From a bacterium (lineage in GTDB: Bacteria > Patescibacteriota > Minisyncoccia > Phycocordibacterales > GCA-002787175), in the NCBI GenBank assembly GCA_030699905.1, contig JAUYKQ010000002.1, positions 1-48,259 on the forward strand: a stretch of 48,259 bases of DNA, in the 5' to 3' direction. A program made the position numbers and the translations under genes. The notes beneath the pieces were generated by a model that worked only from the letters and a program-made list of their open reading frames with translations, was not told where the DNA came from and did not search any database. Position 1 is the stretch's first letter, and each line of letters starts with the position of its first letter. Positions 15,222 through 24,600 of this stretch are shown in pieces.

Positions 15222-18200
15222 TTAGAATTCTTCAAACGTCGGCGGGGCAGAAGATGATGCTCTTAAATTGACGTTAACAGTGTCTCTGAATATTCTCTCT
15301 GGGTCATTGGATAATCTATTTTCGTCGGTGCATTCTATTTCAAACACTTTATTGCTTTCCATGACTTCTCCTTCTACGGCGGTTTCATTCGGTCTAAGGT
15401 CCTCTCCCACAAAGCCCGGCTCAGATGGAGTTTTGGCTTCACAACGGGTATTCGGACTGTAATCCCCCCGTGAGAACCATTCAAATTGAACACTCATGCC
15501 TGCCGGCACTTCCGCGGGGTCGCTGTAGTTTGCGGCCGAACCCATAGCGCGAGCGCGCAGGTCAACGGACGGCGGTTCGGGTCCCACAAGAACCGTTACG
15601 GTATCTTCGGCTCTTTGACGATTGGACTCTTGGTTGGGGCCGTTCGGGTCTATCAGGTTGTAACAACTTATTTTATAAGTGGTATCTCTTGATAGGTTGT
15701 TGCCGGTGTGATAGTGCGGTTCAACGCTTAAAGACGGACGAATGACAAAAGTTGACCAGCTGGTATCAACCCCTTCCGTTATGGACGACTGGCAGGTATT
15801 GGTAGTAGAGCCACCAGTACTGTCAGTGGTGATGCCGGTTGTCGTCCATTGAAGCTCCGCTTGGTCGCCCCAGTCAACACTTGTTGAATTTAAATAAGAA
15901 CCGCCAACGCTTTTATTTCTGACTTTTAAGTCAACAGTAGGTGGCCCCGCCACGGTAAATTCACACGCCTTCCAGTTGTTTGATTCGTTACTCTCCGCTA
16001 TGTTATTTGAAAACGGGTTTGAATCGGCAAAAAGAACTACGGTGTGAACCTTGCCCGGCTCGTTTGCCACAACGGTCCATTTGTCACGAGAGGTCACTGT
16101 CTCTTCTTGGCCGGGGAGCATGCCTCTTATGTCCGGACTGGCGCCCAGAGATTTTCTGGGCACTCCCGGCGTTTCACACTCGGCATAATGACGCTGGATG
16201 AAGGTATCATTTTCGCAGATTACAAAATTGTTGGAAAACACTTTGGACGCCTCTATCTCTTTGCCCAAGTTCTTTATTTTACCAATAAAGTCAACCTGCT
16301 CACCCACCACCAAACTTCCGGAATTTATTTGAGGACAGGTGAAGGCGGTTATGTCGTAGTCGTTGCTCGAAACCGTTACATTCCCGCAGTCCGCTTGACC
16401 TGCCAAACTTATCGCGTGTCCTTGAGAATTTTTATTATAAACCCTTAAGCTTAGAGAGTACTCTCCCGGGTCGGCGACGACATTAGTGGCGAAGTGATAA
16501 TATCCCTCCGGTCCTCCCCAAACATATGACTTTTCGCCGGTACTTTTCATAAGCAACCATGAATAAAAGTATTCATGCGGAGGGTCATTGGCAGAGTCGG
16601 TTTCTTCTTCTTCGTAATAACCGTCAAAGGTAACGTGACTTCCGGTAAAGATACTGGAATTTGAAGCGGAAGATGCGCAACTTATTCCTGAACCTTCTTC
16701 CGTTATGAGCTCTTCTTCAGGGTCTTCTTCATAGATATCCAGTGGCATAGCCGAACAGTTGTTGTTTTCATTTGACTCCGAAACTTCTTCAAGTCGCATA
16801 TCGGCGCAAAGCATAATAGACCAGAGGCCCGCACCACCCGGATTTTGAGTGGGAGAAACAGCTCTGCCTTCCCCCGGGCTAAACGGCAAAGCCGTATCTG
16901 TAAGAGGAACTTCGTACAGGAAAGGCAGATATCCTGACTTGTCATTTAGAGGTTCTGGGTTGCTTCTGTTTTCCAAACGATAGTAGAAAGTGTTTTTGGA
17001 AATAGGCGAGGCATCCGCTTCACCGAAATTTGAAATCCGGCCACCGTAAGTAAATGTACCCTCTATAAACTGCCCCGCGGAATTTTTAGGCCCGCTTATT
17101 GAAATGGAGGACTGCAAATCAGACAATTTGACTTCCGGTGGCACGACACTAACGCTACCGCATGAAAACAACCTGCTTTGATTTCCGCTTACTACCGTTA
17201 CTGAAGCCGTTTTTGTGCCGGAGTTATTGTACGTTTTATTGTAACTCGTACCCGAAGGGGCGGGGTTTGTCGGAATTTCCGTACCCGACCAGCTAAATCC
17301 ATAGGTTGAATTGTTGCCTCCCGAATAACTCGTAACGCGCCACGTTACGGACCCCCCTAAAGGCACGGATGCTTGGCTTGGAGAACATACTGCCTGAATG
17401 GGATTCAGTACAAAATATGCTACTGCAAATTTACTGTCGCTCATGTTTACACTACAATTCGGATTCGTTCCGGAACACGCGCCGTTTGGTCCCCAACCAT
17501 AAAATATTGATTCGTTATTGGCCGTGGCGGATAGATTGACGGTTGAATTAAAGTTGAATTCTGAACTGCAAGTGCCGGTATTTGCGCTTTGAATGGAATT
17601 CTTGGAGCAGTTTATGCTTCCGGAACTGGCGGAGCCCGTTACCGAGCCCCCTCCTTCTCCTTGTAAAATTACAGTCAATAATTTTTTGTCACCTGAAAGA
17701 GCATCGGAAAATGTTACGGAAACATTTTTATGCGCGCTCATGGATACGCTGCAATTTTTACGGTCAAAGGAAAGCGACTCACATCCGACCCATGTCATGA
17801 CATCAGTGGCCGTGGTCGGACTGGCGGTCAGAGTTACGGTCGGATATTCCGCTACATTATCATTGTTTGTATCCGTCGGAGCATATTCCGCGCTACATGT
17901 GGAACCGCATTGAATTCCGGAAGGGTTGCTCGTAACGGTGCCGGGATTGCCGTTTTTTGAAACAGTCAGTTTTGGATTTACGATTTTCACGGACGAAGGG
18001 AGCGAGCAGTTGTTGCTTTCGTTTGACTCGGAAACACCGCTTCCGGTATCGGCGCACAACATGAAATACCACTCTGTACTACCGCTTGAACCGGCTATCC
18101 AGCCCCTATTCGGGTCTTGTGGGTATTGAACTACAGACCTGAAACCGCCGGCAGAAAGAGTGGCAGAACTCGTAAGAGGAGCGGATACCCAGTTGCCACT

Positions 18201-21200
18201 ATAGGCGCCTCCACCTAAACTGTATCTGTAATGGTTGCTGAAATTCCCGGGAGCTGAACCGTTTCCCCTGTTGTCAATTCTGCCGTTTATGGCAAAATTG
18301 CCGGCGTAATATTCATTGGCATTGCCGGTGCCTCTACCTGTAAAACCCGTGACTGTGGCGGTCAAGTCGGGACTCACGGCCGTTTCGGTCGTACAAGTTA
18401 CGGAAACATAAGGAGTCGCGCTGGAGTTGGAACCATTCCTCAAATAGTATGTGTAAGAAGTGCCCGATGCTCTTCCCGTATCGGTAACCTGACCGGAGCC
18501 GTTTGTTCCTCCAAAGGTCTGAAACAAATCATTACCCCTAAACAGAGAAACATTGGTACCGTTTGAAAAACTATAGCCCAAGTAAACCGAATTGGTGGTT
18601 ACGGCGCCACATGTCAAGGTAAGCCCTACGGTTCCGGCATCATCCACTGTTACATATACGACATCCGCGGCTTCCGACCCTCCAGTGCCTGAACAACTGA
18701 TGTTATATGGATACGTGCCGGCCACTTGAGGCGCGTAAACAACGTCGCCACTTAGATTTTGCGCCGAAGTTCTGCCACTCCATGTATTTACAGGACAAGA
18801 ACTGACTTCAGAGGATGCCCATGAGAAAGTTATCGGGTCTCCTTTTTTTACTAAAATGCTTTTATTACCATTGACCCGCAAGTCCACTGTCGGAGTTACG
18901 AAATTCGCAGTGACATTCTGGATTTCTCCATCAGAAACTGACACATTGCAGTTTAAACCGAGTGAACTGTCGCATCCCGACCAAGCTTTAAAGCCCGCGG
19001 CTTTGTTATTTATCGGTGTTGTTACGGAAAGGGTTTCTGACACACCGACCGGTAAGTTGAAATTGTAAGACGTGTTGCCTCCGTATTGAGAAGACAGAGC
19101 GGATACGGGAATTCCGATGTAACCCGCGCCATCAAGAACAGAAGAAACGTTCACTCTGCCTGTCTGTTTGTGGAACGTGGCGGAAACATCAGTGTTTGAA
19201 TTTATGGTAAGAGTGCAAGAGCTTGACGACACGCCAAGACAAGCTCCTGCCCATATTACAGAGCGCGAACCGGCATCGGCGCTTGCCGTAAGCGTAACTT
19301 GAGCGCCTTCAGTAAAACTTTTTACGCAGACCCCTCCGGTTTTACCGCAGTTTATGCCGGAAGAAGATGTTACCGAACCGGAACCTGTACCCAAAACCGA
19401 AATGGACAAAGAATACTCGTTCTGTCTGACAAAGCTTACGGAGACCGTTCTATCAACATCCATCACTATGTTGCTACAGGTATTTCCGGAGGCGTTACCC
19501 GGACAATTTAGCCAAACCGTATTGTATCCGCCGTTTGGATTGGCTGTTAAATTTACGGTCTTGGCAGAACCGTCGCTGTTTGGCGCGAATTCGTCAACAC
19601 ATTGAGTTCCGCAGTTTATCGGCGTTCCGTTATCGGCAGAAACAGAGCCACCATCACTTCTCTGGACTGAAAGGACAGGATTTCTGACTCTGACAGATAC
19701 GAAATTTTTACAGTTACTTGTCTCGGAAGCGTCTTTTTCGGAAATAGTGCTCCCCCTCCCCTCCAGCGCCCTGTTGGCGCAAAGGCGGAAATCCCATGTG
19801 CCGGGTCCCATCGGTGTACCACCACCTAAAGCGCCGAGGTATGGCGAAACGTCCCGAGAGCCGTTTTCGGCTATTTCTCCGGATGAAACAAGAGAGCTAT
19901 TTACAAGGTCTCTCCAAATAGAACTGCTGGACAATTTGTATTGATAGTTGTTGGTAAAAGTGCCGGCCGCCGGAGCGTTTCCTGTATTCTTAACATAACC
20001 GGAAACTACCATGTTGCCGGAATACACATAACCGTCTCCGGTATCACGCCCGCCGCTTATTGGATTTATATAACCCTCAAGGTCAGGTTTGGGATTTTCA
20101 CTCGGCGAACAGTTTATGGAAGAAAGCAAAGTAGAGTTGGCGGAAGTGCCGTTTCTTAAATAAAAAGTGTAAGGTGTAAGCTCCAAAAGACCGTTTTGAG
20201 TGAAACTTCCGGAACCGCTTCCGGAACCGATGTTTAGGAGTAAACTGCCTCCGTTCCACAAAGTAACATCGGAGCCGTTTTCATAGTTGTACAGGAGAGT
20301 AACGCTGTTTGGTGATGGGATTCCGCAAGTTAAAGCCCCGGACACAGGGTTGTTTTCAGTGGTCTTGAAGAATTTCACCACTACAGTTTTGTCGCTGTCC
20401 ACAACCACTCGGCACTTGTTTGGAGAATTTGGCACGGGGGTACAGTTGCTTGACCAGCTAAAAAAGTTTGAGTCGGAATTTGGAGTGGCCGTAAGTTCAA
20501 TTTCCAAGCCATTTGTAAAGGTCTCTTCACAGTCGTTTTCGCAAGAGATTCCCGGAGGGTTGCTTCTCACAACCCCGGTTCCGTTGCCATCTATTACGAC
20601 AGAGAGTCGTCTGGCCACGGGTGCCGTACCAATAATAAGCGTAGGAGTGGGAACTGACTCGTTTGGGCAGGAGATAGAGCCATATGTCTGGTCGTATGAT
20701 TTATCTGAACAAAACGACTCAAAGTAATTGTCAGAACCGGCTGAAGCAAAAAAGTTTGAAGGTAAGGAAAAACATTTTCGTGTCTGTACGACCATGGTTA
20801 TTGACCCGTTTTCTCCGTTTTGGCATTGATAATTCGCTTTAGCGGAACTTTCAGTCCACAAGCTATAATTACCGAAATAGTTAAGCATGTTGGCTTTTAT
20901 CAAAGTGTTAGAACCTCCTCCACTTGAAAGTTGAAGTCCGGTATATTTCCTACCTCCGGTCAGGTCGGTCTCAGGCATAGATATGGCGTTACTGTTTCTA
21001 CCCACCGAAGAATCCGGCTCTACCGTTAAATCCACTTGCAGACGAATATCAGAATTTTCTTGGCTTGTAAGACCCCTGACACTCCACGAACTAACATCGG
21101 GAAACTCTACTCCGTAGTCGGACTCCGGTCTTTCTCGGATACTCGTTGGCGCCACAAAAAAAGCGTCCGTTTGGAAATTCGCGCTCCAATTTCCGCCACA

Positions 21201-21410
21201 ACCCACCGACTCCGCGTCCGTGAACACTTCATACTGGTTATCGCTATTGAGTACCGGCCTGTGATTTATATATATATCACAACCGGCGGCATCTGCTTTT
21301 TGAGCGTTCAAGAATGAAAAAACAGCCAAAAACAAAAAAGCTGATATGAACAGCCCTCCAATCAGTATTTTGGGTAAAAAAAGCAGTTTCCTGTTTAGAA
21401 AAAAGGACAT
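15222..21410 (-). CDS. Giant exported multidomain surface protein (CARDB, InlB-type repeats, Ig-like domains)
   Basis: At 2,062 aa it is the largest gene here. ATG 21410 opens a signal/anchor segment (ILIGGLFISAFLFLAVFSFL, then QKADA/A). After a unique 220-residue region come alternating beta domains. Six InlB-B-like repeats have the pattern LSV..G.G.V.S...I.C...C...F..G..V.LTA...FWS..C......C.V.......V.V.F (near residues 270, 600, 690, 775, 1190 and 1290). Four CARDB-like domains end in SESNESNNCS-type motifs. PKD/Ig-like domains lie between them. Many paired cysteines suggest disulfides outside the cell. No LPXTG, S-layer or beta-lactamase-type anchor is seen at the C-terminus (PPTFEEF). 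It is probably a cell-surface adhesin or stalk; the ligand is unknown. Confidence 0.85.
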   Translation of the reverse strand: MSFFLNRKLLFLPKILIGGLFISAFLFLAVFSFLNAQKADAAGCDIYINHRPVLNSDNQYEVFTDAESVGCGGNWSANFQTDAFFVAPTSIRERPESDYGVEFPDVSSWSVRGLTSQENSDIRLQVDLTVEPDSSVGRNSNAISMPETDLTGGRKYTGLQLSSGGGSNTLIKANMLNYFGNYSLWTESSAKANYQCQNGENGSITMVVQTRKCFSLPSNFFASAGSDNYFESFCSDKSYDQTYGSISCPNESVPTPTLIIGTAPVARRLSVVIDGNGTGVVRSNPPGISCENDCEETFTNGLEIELTATPNSDSNFFSWSSNCTPVPNSPNKCRVVVDSDKTVVVKFFKTTENNPVSGALTCGIPSPNSVTLLYNYENGSDVTLWNGGSLLLNIGSGSGSGSFTQNGLLELTPYTFYLRNGTSANSTLLSSINCSPSENPKPDLEGYINPISGGRDTGDGYVYSGNMVVSGYVKNTGNAPAAGTFTNNYQYKLSSSSIWRDLVNSSLVSSGEIAENGSRDVSPYLGALGGGTPMGPGTWDFRLCANRALEGRGSTISEKDASETSNCKNFVSVRVRNPVLSVQRSDGGSVSADNGTPINCGTQCVDEFAPNSDGSAKTVNLTANPNGGYNTVWLNCPGNASGNTCSNIVMDVDRTVSVSFVRQNEYSLSISVLGTGSGSVTSSSGINCGKTGGVCVKSFTEGAQVTLTASADAGSRSVIWAGACLGVSSSSCTLTINSNTDVSATFHKQTGRVNVSSVLDGAGYIGIPVSALSSQYGGNTSYNFNLPVGVSETLSVTTPINNKAAGFKAWSGCDSSLGLNCNVSVSDGEIQNVTANFVTPTVDLRVNGNKSILVKKGDPITFSWASSEVSSCPVNTWSGRTSAQNLSGDVVYAPQVAGTYPYNISCSGTGGSEAADVVYVTVDDAGTVGLTLTCGAVTTNSVYLGYSFSNGTNVSLFRGNDLFQTFGGTNGSGQVTDTGRASGTSYTYYLRNGSNSSATPYVSVTCTTETAVSPDLTATVTGFTGRGTGNANEYYAGNFAINGRIDNRGNGSAPGNFSNHYRYSLGGGAYSGNWVSAPLTSSATLSAGGFRSVVQYPQDPNRGWIAGSSGSTEWYFMLCADTGSGVSESNESNNCSLPSSVKIVNPKLTVSKNGNPGTVTSNPSGIQCGSTCSAEYAPTDTNNDNVAEYPTVTLTASPTTATDVMTWVGCESLSFDRKNCSVSMSAHKNVSVTFSDALSGDKKLLTVILQGEGGGSVTGSASSGSINCSKNSIQSANTGTCSSEFNFNSTVNLSATANNESIFYGWGPNGACSGTNPNCSVNMSDSKFAVAYFVLNPIQAVCSPSQASVPLGGSVTWRVTSYSGGNNSTYGFSWSGTEIPTNPAPSGTSYNKTYNNSGTKTASVTVVSGNQSRLFSCGSVSVVPPEVKLSDLQSSISISGPKNSAGQFIEGTFTYGGRISNFGEADASPISKNTFYYRLENRSNPEPLNDKSGYLPFLYEVPLTDTALPFSPGEGRAVSPTQNPGGAGLWSIMLCADMRLEEVSESNENNNCSAMPLDIYEEDPEEELITEEGSGISCASSASNSSIFTGSHVTFDGYYEEEETDSANDPPHEYFYSWLLMKSTGEKSYVWGGPEGYYHFATNVVADPGEYSLSLRVYNKNSQGHAISLAGQADCGNVTVSSNDYDITAFTCPQINSGSLVVGEQVDFIGKIKNLGKEIEASKVFSNNFVICENDTFIQRHYAECETPGVPRKSLGASPDIRGMLPGQEETVTSRDKWTVVANEPGKVHTVVLFADSNPFSNNIAESNESNNWKACEFTVAGPPTVDLKVRNKSVGGSYLNSTSVDWGDQAELQWTTTGITTDSTGGSTTNTCQSSITEGVDTSWSTFVIRPSLSVEPHYHTGNNLSRDTTYKISCYNLIDPNGPNQESNRQRAEDTVTVLVGPEPPSVDLRARAMGSAANYSDPAEVPAGMSVQFEWFSRGDYSPNTRCEAKTPSEPGFVGEDLRPNETAVEGEVMESNKVFEIECTDENRLSNDPERIFRDTVNVNLRASSSAPPTFEEF

Positions 21411-21547
21411 ATATTGAAATTTCAATCGGAAGCGAGCTTGAGGAGCTTTTAGTAAAATTCTGCGAAACTCGTGAGGCCTTGCCGAAACAAGACAACGAAG
21501 ATTTTACAAGAAATTAACGAAAATCATCAAGCGTAGCGAGAAAGTAT

Positions 21548-21928
21548 CTACTGGGACGCGCTGTTAGTCAAGGCGGAGAAAATCTCTTCTCTTTCTTCCG
21601 AAGAAAAATTGTATATGTGGGCCTTAGCGAACATTATTCCGGAAATTCTCTGACTTTCATCTGCTGAAAGAGGTCTGCCTGAACGGACAATCGCCAATAT
21701 CTCCGCTTTGTCGCTCGCCACATCACCGCTCTTTTCCTCTTCTGTCAGACGAAGTTCGGGAGCAAGTCTGTCTTCATCGGCCATTTCAGCGTCCTGAGAA
21801 GGTCTGTAGTAATAAAAGAATGCCGCCACCGCTACTGCTAAAATTATTACGACAACAAGCCACAAAAGACCTCTCCCCGGTTTTTTGCTTCCCATATTCA
21901 TGGATTCGTTATTTATAGATTCATTCAT
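21548..21928 (-). CDS. Small membrane-anchored protein, paralogue of the gene at 13227-13568
   Basis: The function is not recognised. The 126-aa protein has a polar start, one membrane helix (about residues 20-41, GLLWLVVVIILAVAVAAFFYYY), an acidic linker and the C-terminal block PLSADESQRISGIM...YNFSSEEREEIFSALTNSASQ. That block is shared with the protein encoded at 13227-13568. TATAAT lies 9 nt before the ATG, so any leader is only about 3 nt. It is directly upstream of the giant surface protein gene on the same strand and may be co-transcribed with it. A role with that protein is inference. Confidence 0.75.
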   Translation of the reverse strand: MNESINNESMNMGSKKPGRGLLWLVVVIILAVAVAAFFYYYRPSQDAEMADEDRLAPELRLTEEEKSGDVASDKAEILAIVRSGRPLSADESQRISGIMFAKAHIYNFSSEEREEIFSALTNSASQ

Positions 21929-22031
21929 ATGAAACTGATTATACGGATAATTACAGTAATGAACAAGAAAAAAATGTTGATAACTTAATGGATTCTATTG
22001 CTGAACGAGCCCCAAATAAGAGGAAAATGAC

Positions 22032-22213
22032 GTAACCCCTCACACCTATCAGAAAGTGGCTTTATTCCTCCTTTTCTACCGCGTGTCGCCTTAGCTTTAG
22101 CGGTGGCGCAAAGGAGGGTGGTCATTCTGATGACGGAGGATTTATAAATCCCTCGGCTCATCGGAATGAGCCCCTCCCTTTAGAAAAGGGAGAATAAGAG
22201 TGTGAGGGGTTAC
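22032..22213. repeat. Palindromic element family E, copy 1 (182 bp)
   Basis: Perfect 14-bp terminal inverted repeats (GTAACCCCTCACAC) enclose nested hairpins such as CCTCCTTTT/AAAGGAGG and CTCCCTTTAGAAAAGGGAG. An inverted second copy lies at 28971-29131. Similar hairpin-forming blocks occur inside the glycosyltransferase gene at 33960-34017 and 34150-34207. Confidence 0.85.
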
Positions 22214-22224
22214 AAAATGGCATG

Positions 22225-22284
22225 TTGACAAATTTTGCAGGTCTTGCTATGCTTTTTATATGAACGTTCGCCTCCTGGGCGGAC
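22225..22284 (+). promoter_or_regulatory. nusA promoter with an early leader hairpin
   Basis: TTGACA (22225-22230), a 17-bp spacer and TATGCT (22248-22253) give a good promoter. A few bases past the expected start, GTTCGCC/GGCGGAC (22266-22272 and 22278-22284) forms a hairpin followed by ATTTTTATT, which could act as an attenuator. Confidence 0.65.
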
Positions 22285-22295
22285 ATTTTTATTAA

Positions 22296-22460
22296 AAATT
22301 AAAATATGTAACATGTAGCTTGTACCATGTAACGCCATATCGCAAAACGCAAAACTTGTAACGTGTAACGCCGGAAAAGAAATACTCTGACGCTACACAC
22401 TACACGCTTCTCGCTACACGATTTTGACGCTATACGCTACACGCTATACGCTACACGAAT
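22296..22460. repeat. Degenerate word-repeat tract upstream of nusA
   Basis: The 165 bp before nusA is built of short variants of TAACATGTAGC, TAACGTGTAACGCC and ACGCTACACGCTATACG. Two longer blocks (GCCATATCGCAAAACGCAAAAC and CGGAAAAGAAATACTCTGACG-like) recur at 23670-23905 before ppa. Shorter pieces occur near 4830, 11290, 28340, 36065, 36140 and 44880. Confidence 0.75.
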
Positions 22461-23657
22461 ATGTTATTCGACCTAAAAGTAATAAATTCGGTTCTTGACC
22501 AACTTGAAGACGAGCGAGGGATACCGAGAGAAAAGGTCACCGAGGCCATTGAGGCCTCTCTGGCGAGCGCCTACAAAAAAGAGTACGGAAAAAAGGGACA
22601 GATAGTAAGGGCCAAATTTGACCCTGAAACAGGAAAAACGGAGTTTTTCCAAGTAAAAATTGTCGTGGACGAAACACGTGTTATTTTGCCTGACGAAAAC
22701 GGGGAATTCCCCGATAGGGCGGATGACGATGAGCGTCTTTTCTTTAACGCGGAACACCACATAATGATAAATGACGCCTCTCTTATCAAAAAAGACGCTC
22801 AAATAGACGACGAAGTCATATTCCCACTTGAGGAAAAACAGGACTTCGGACGCATAGCGGCCCAAACAGCCAAACAGATAATAATTCAGAAAATTCGGGA
22901 AGCTGAAAAGGTGTCCGTAATGGGCGAATTCGGAGAAAGAGAAGGTGAAATCATATCCGGTACGGTTCAGAGAATAGAAAGAGGCAACTTGTTTATAGAC
23001 CTGGGCAGAGCTACGGGACTTCTTTCTTACGAAGAACAAATCCCGGGGGAGCGTTATAAACAAGGCGAACGTATCCGCGCGTATCTATATCGCGTGGAAG
23101 AAACTCCAAGAGGGATAATGTTGCGTCTTTCTCGTTCTCACCCGAAATTTCTTTATGAGCTTTTCAAAATAGAAGCGCCTGAAATAGCTTCTGGGGCAGT
23201 GGAAGTGAAAGCTATCGCCCGCGAAGCGGGATCTCGTTCCAAAATAGCCGTAACCGCCACAGACCAGCACGTTGACCCTGTAGGTTCTCTTGTGGGACAA
23301 CGCGGAGTCAGAGTAACAACAGTCATGTCCGAGCTTGGCGGAGAAAAAATAGATATTATTGAGTGGTCGGAAAATCCGGCAAAATTTGTTGAGGAAGCCC
23401 TCTCGCCCGCTAAAATACTTAATGTTAAAATAAAGGAGGAAGAAAATAGCGCTTACGTGGAAGTGTCCGAAGACCAGCAATCTCTTGCCATAGGCAAAGG
23501 TGGCCAAAATGTGCGTCTTGCGGCCAAGCTTACCGGCTGGAAAATAGACATAAAATCAGCCAAAGGAGATACTTTAGCCGAGGTGGCGGAAAACGGCGAA
23601 ACAGAAGCAAAAGAGCCCGTAGAAGATGGTGGCGAAAAGAAGGAAAAGGAATTATAA
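22461..23657 (+). CDS. nusA: Transcription termination/antitermination factor NusA
   Basis: NusA binds RNA polymerase and nascent RNA, controlling pausing, termination and antitermination. Domain order is normal: N-terminal RNAP-binding domain (residues 1-140, EAIEASLASAYKKEYG), S1 (about 150-225, GEIISGTVQRIERGNLFIDLGRATGLL), then KH1 (DPVGSLVGQRGVRVTTVMSELGGEKIDII) and KH2 (DQQSLAIGKGGQNVRLAAKLTGWKIDI). A short acidic-lysine tail ends the 398-aa protein; the E. coli AR repeats are absent, as in most bacteria. ATG 22461 follows the word-repeat tract directly and has no Shine-Dalgarno. The usual rimP and infB neighbours are missing. Confidence 0.97.
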   Translation: MLFDLKVINSVLDQLEDERGIPREKVTEAIEASLASAYKKEYGKKGQIVRAKFDPETGKTEFFQVKIVVDETRVILPDENGEFPDRADDDERLFFNAEHHIMINDASLIKKDAQIDDEVIFPLEEKQDFGRIAAQTAKQIIIQKIREAEKVSVMGEFGEREGEIISGTVQRIERGNLFIDLGRATGLLSYEEQIPGERYKQGERIRAYLYRVEETPRGIMLRLSRSHPKFLYELFKIEAPEIASGAVEVKAIAREAGSRSKIAVTATDQHVDPVGSLVGQRGVRVTTVMSELGGEKIDIIEWSENPAKFVEEALSPAKILNVKIKEEENSAYVEVSEDQQSLAIGKGGQNVRLAAKLTGWKIDIKSAKGDTLAEVAENGETEAKEPVEDGGEKKEKEL

Positions 23658-23669
23658 TAATTAAGCAAA

Positions 23670-23905
23670 TCGTGTAACTTGTAACTTGTAACGCCATATC
23701 GCAAAACGCAAAACATGTAACGTGTAACGCCATAATATACAACGTGTAACTTGTAACGTGTAACGCCGGAAAAGAAATACTCTGACGCTATACGTTATAC
23801 GCTTCACGCTAAACGATTTTGACACTACACGTTATACGCTTCGCGCTACACATTATACGCTTCGCGCTACACGATTTTGACGCTACACGCTACACGCTAC
23901 ACACT
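23670..23905. repeat. Degenerate word-repeat tract upstream of ppa
   Basis: The whole nusA-ppa intergenic space consists of the same word families as 22296-22460, in the same order: GTAAC-type words, the CATATCGCAAAACGCAAAAC block, more GTAACGCC words, then ACGCTACACG-type words up to the ATG. This suggests duplication of the whole tract followed by slippage. Confidence 0.75.
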
Positions 23906-24430
23906 ATGAATCTACTCCATGACATTTCTTCGGGAGAAAAAGACAAAATCAATGTAATCATTGAAATCCCGAAAGGTTCCAAAAACAAATACGAGATAGA
24001 CAAGGAAACGGGAATTATTGCTTTGGACAGAGTGGCCCATACGGCCCAGGATTTTCCTTTTGACTATGGTTTTATTCCACAGACACTTTGGGACGACGGC
24101 GATGCCATTGATGTAGTCCTTCTTACCACATACCCTCTTTTGCCGGGGATTTTGGTACGAGCCAGACCCGTGGCTCTTTTGGAAATGATAGACGGTGGCG
24201 ACTCAGACGACAAAGTCATAGCGGTACCGAAAGACGATCCTCGTTTTGACGACACGCGGGACTTGAAAGACCTGAACAAACACACACTCAAAGAAATAGA
24301 ACATTTCTATTCAACCTACAAAAAACTTCAGAACAAAGAAGTTGAAGTCCGCGGATTTAAAGAAAGATCGGCAGCTGAAGAGGCATTTACCAGAGGACGA
24401 GCCCTTTACCAAGAAAAATCAGGAAAATAA
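23906..24430 (+). CDS. ppa: Inorganic pyrophosphatase, family I
   Basis: It hydrolyses pyrophosphate, pulling nucleic acid and protein synthesis forward. The family I metal site is visible: EIPKGSKNKYEID near residue 20, DYGFIPQTL near 50, the signature DDGDAIDVVLL near 62-72 and VPKDDPRFDD near 110. At 174 aa it has normal length. The start is ATG 23906; the longer frame (from 23819) only translates the word-repeat tract upstream and is rejected. A strong terminator follows. Confidence 0.96.
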   Translation: MNLLHDISSGEKDKINVIIEIPKGSKNKYEIDKETGIIALDRVAHTAQDFPFDYGFIPQTLWDDGDAIDVVLLTTYPLLPGILVRARPVALLEMIDGGDSDDKVIAVPKDDPRFDDTRDLKDLNKHTLKEIEHFYSTYKKLQNKEVEVRGFKERSAAEEAFTRGRALYQEKSGK

Positions 24431-24455
24431 AAGCGTTAACAGCAAATTAGTTATT

Positions 24456-24489
24456 AACAACAAAACCCCTTGAAAAGGGTTTTGTTGTT
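24456..24489 (+). terminator. ppa terminator
   Basis: AACAACAAAACCC pairs perfectly with GGGTTTTGTTGTT around an 8-nt loop, with a T-rich tail. Confidence 0.9.
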
Positions 24490-24546
24490 ATATAATAACT
24501 ATCATAATGAGAACGCATACATCTTGTTTTCTTGTTGGACTTTATT

Positions 24547-24575
24547 AAGATACTTTGAATCACGAAACTCAAAGT
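24547..24575. repeat. Minimal copy of the ACTTTGAATTACGAAA palindrome family
   Basis: ACTTTGAATCACGAAACTC is followed directly by AAAGTA. It is the same short form as at 8929-8956 and lies in the leader of the coiled-coil protein gene. Confidence 0.6.
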
Positions 24576-24600
24576 AAAGTATTAATTAATCAAACACACA

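Noticed and set aside
23819-23905. Upstream extension of ppa
   Set aside because: It translates the word-repeat tract (IRFALHIIRFALH); the family start is at 23906.
22296-23905. CRISPR array
   Set aside because: The repeated words are degenerate, of irregular spacing and without unique spacers, and no cas gene is present.
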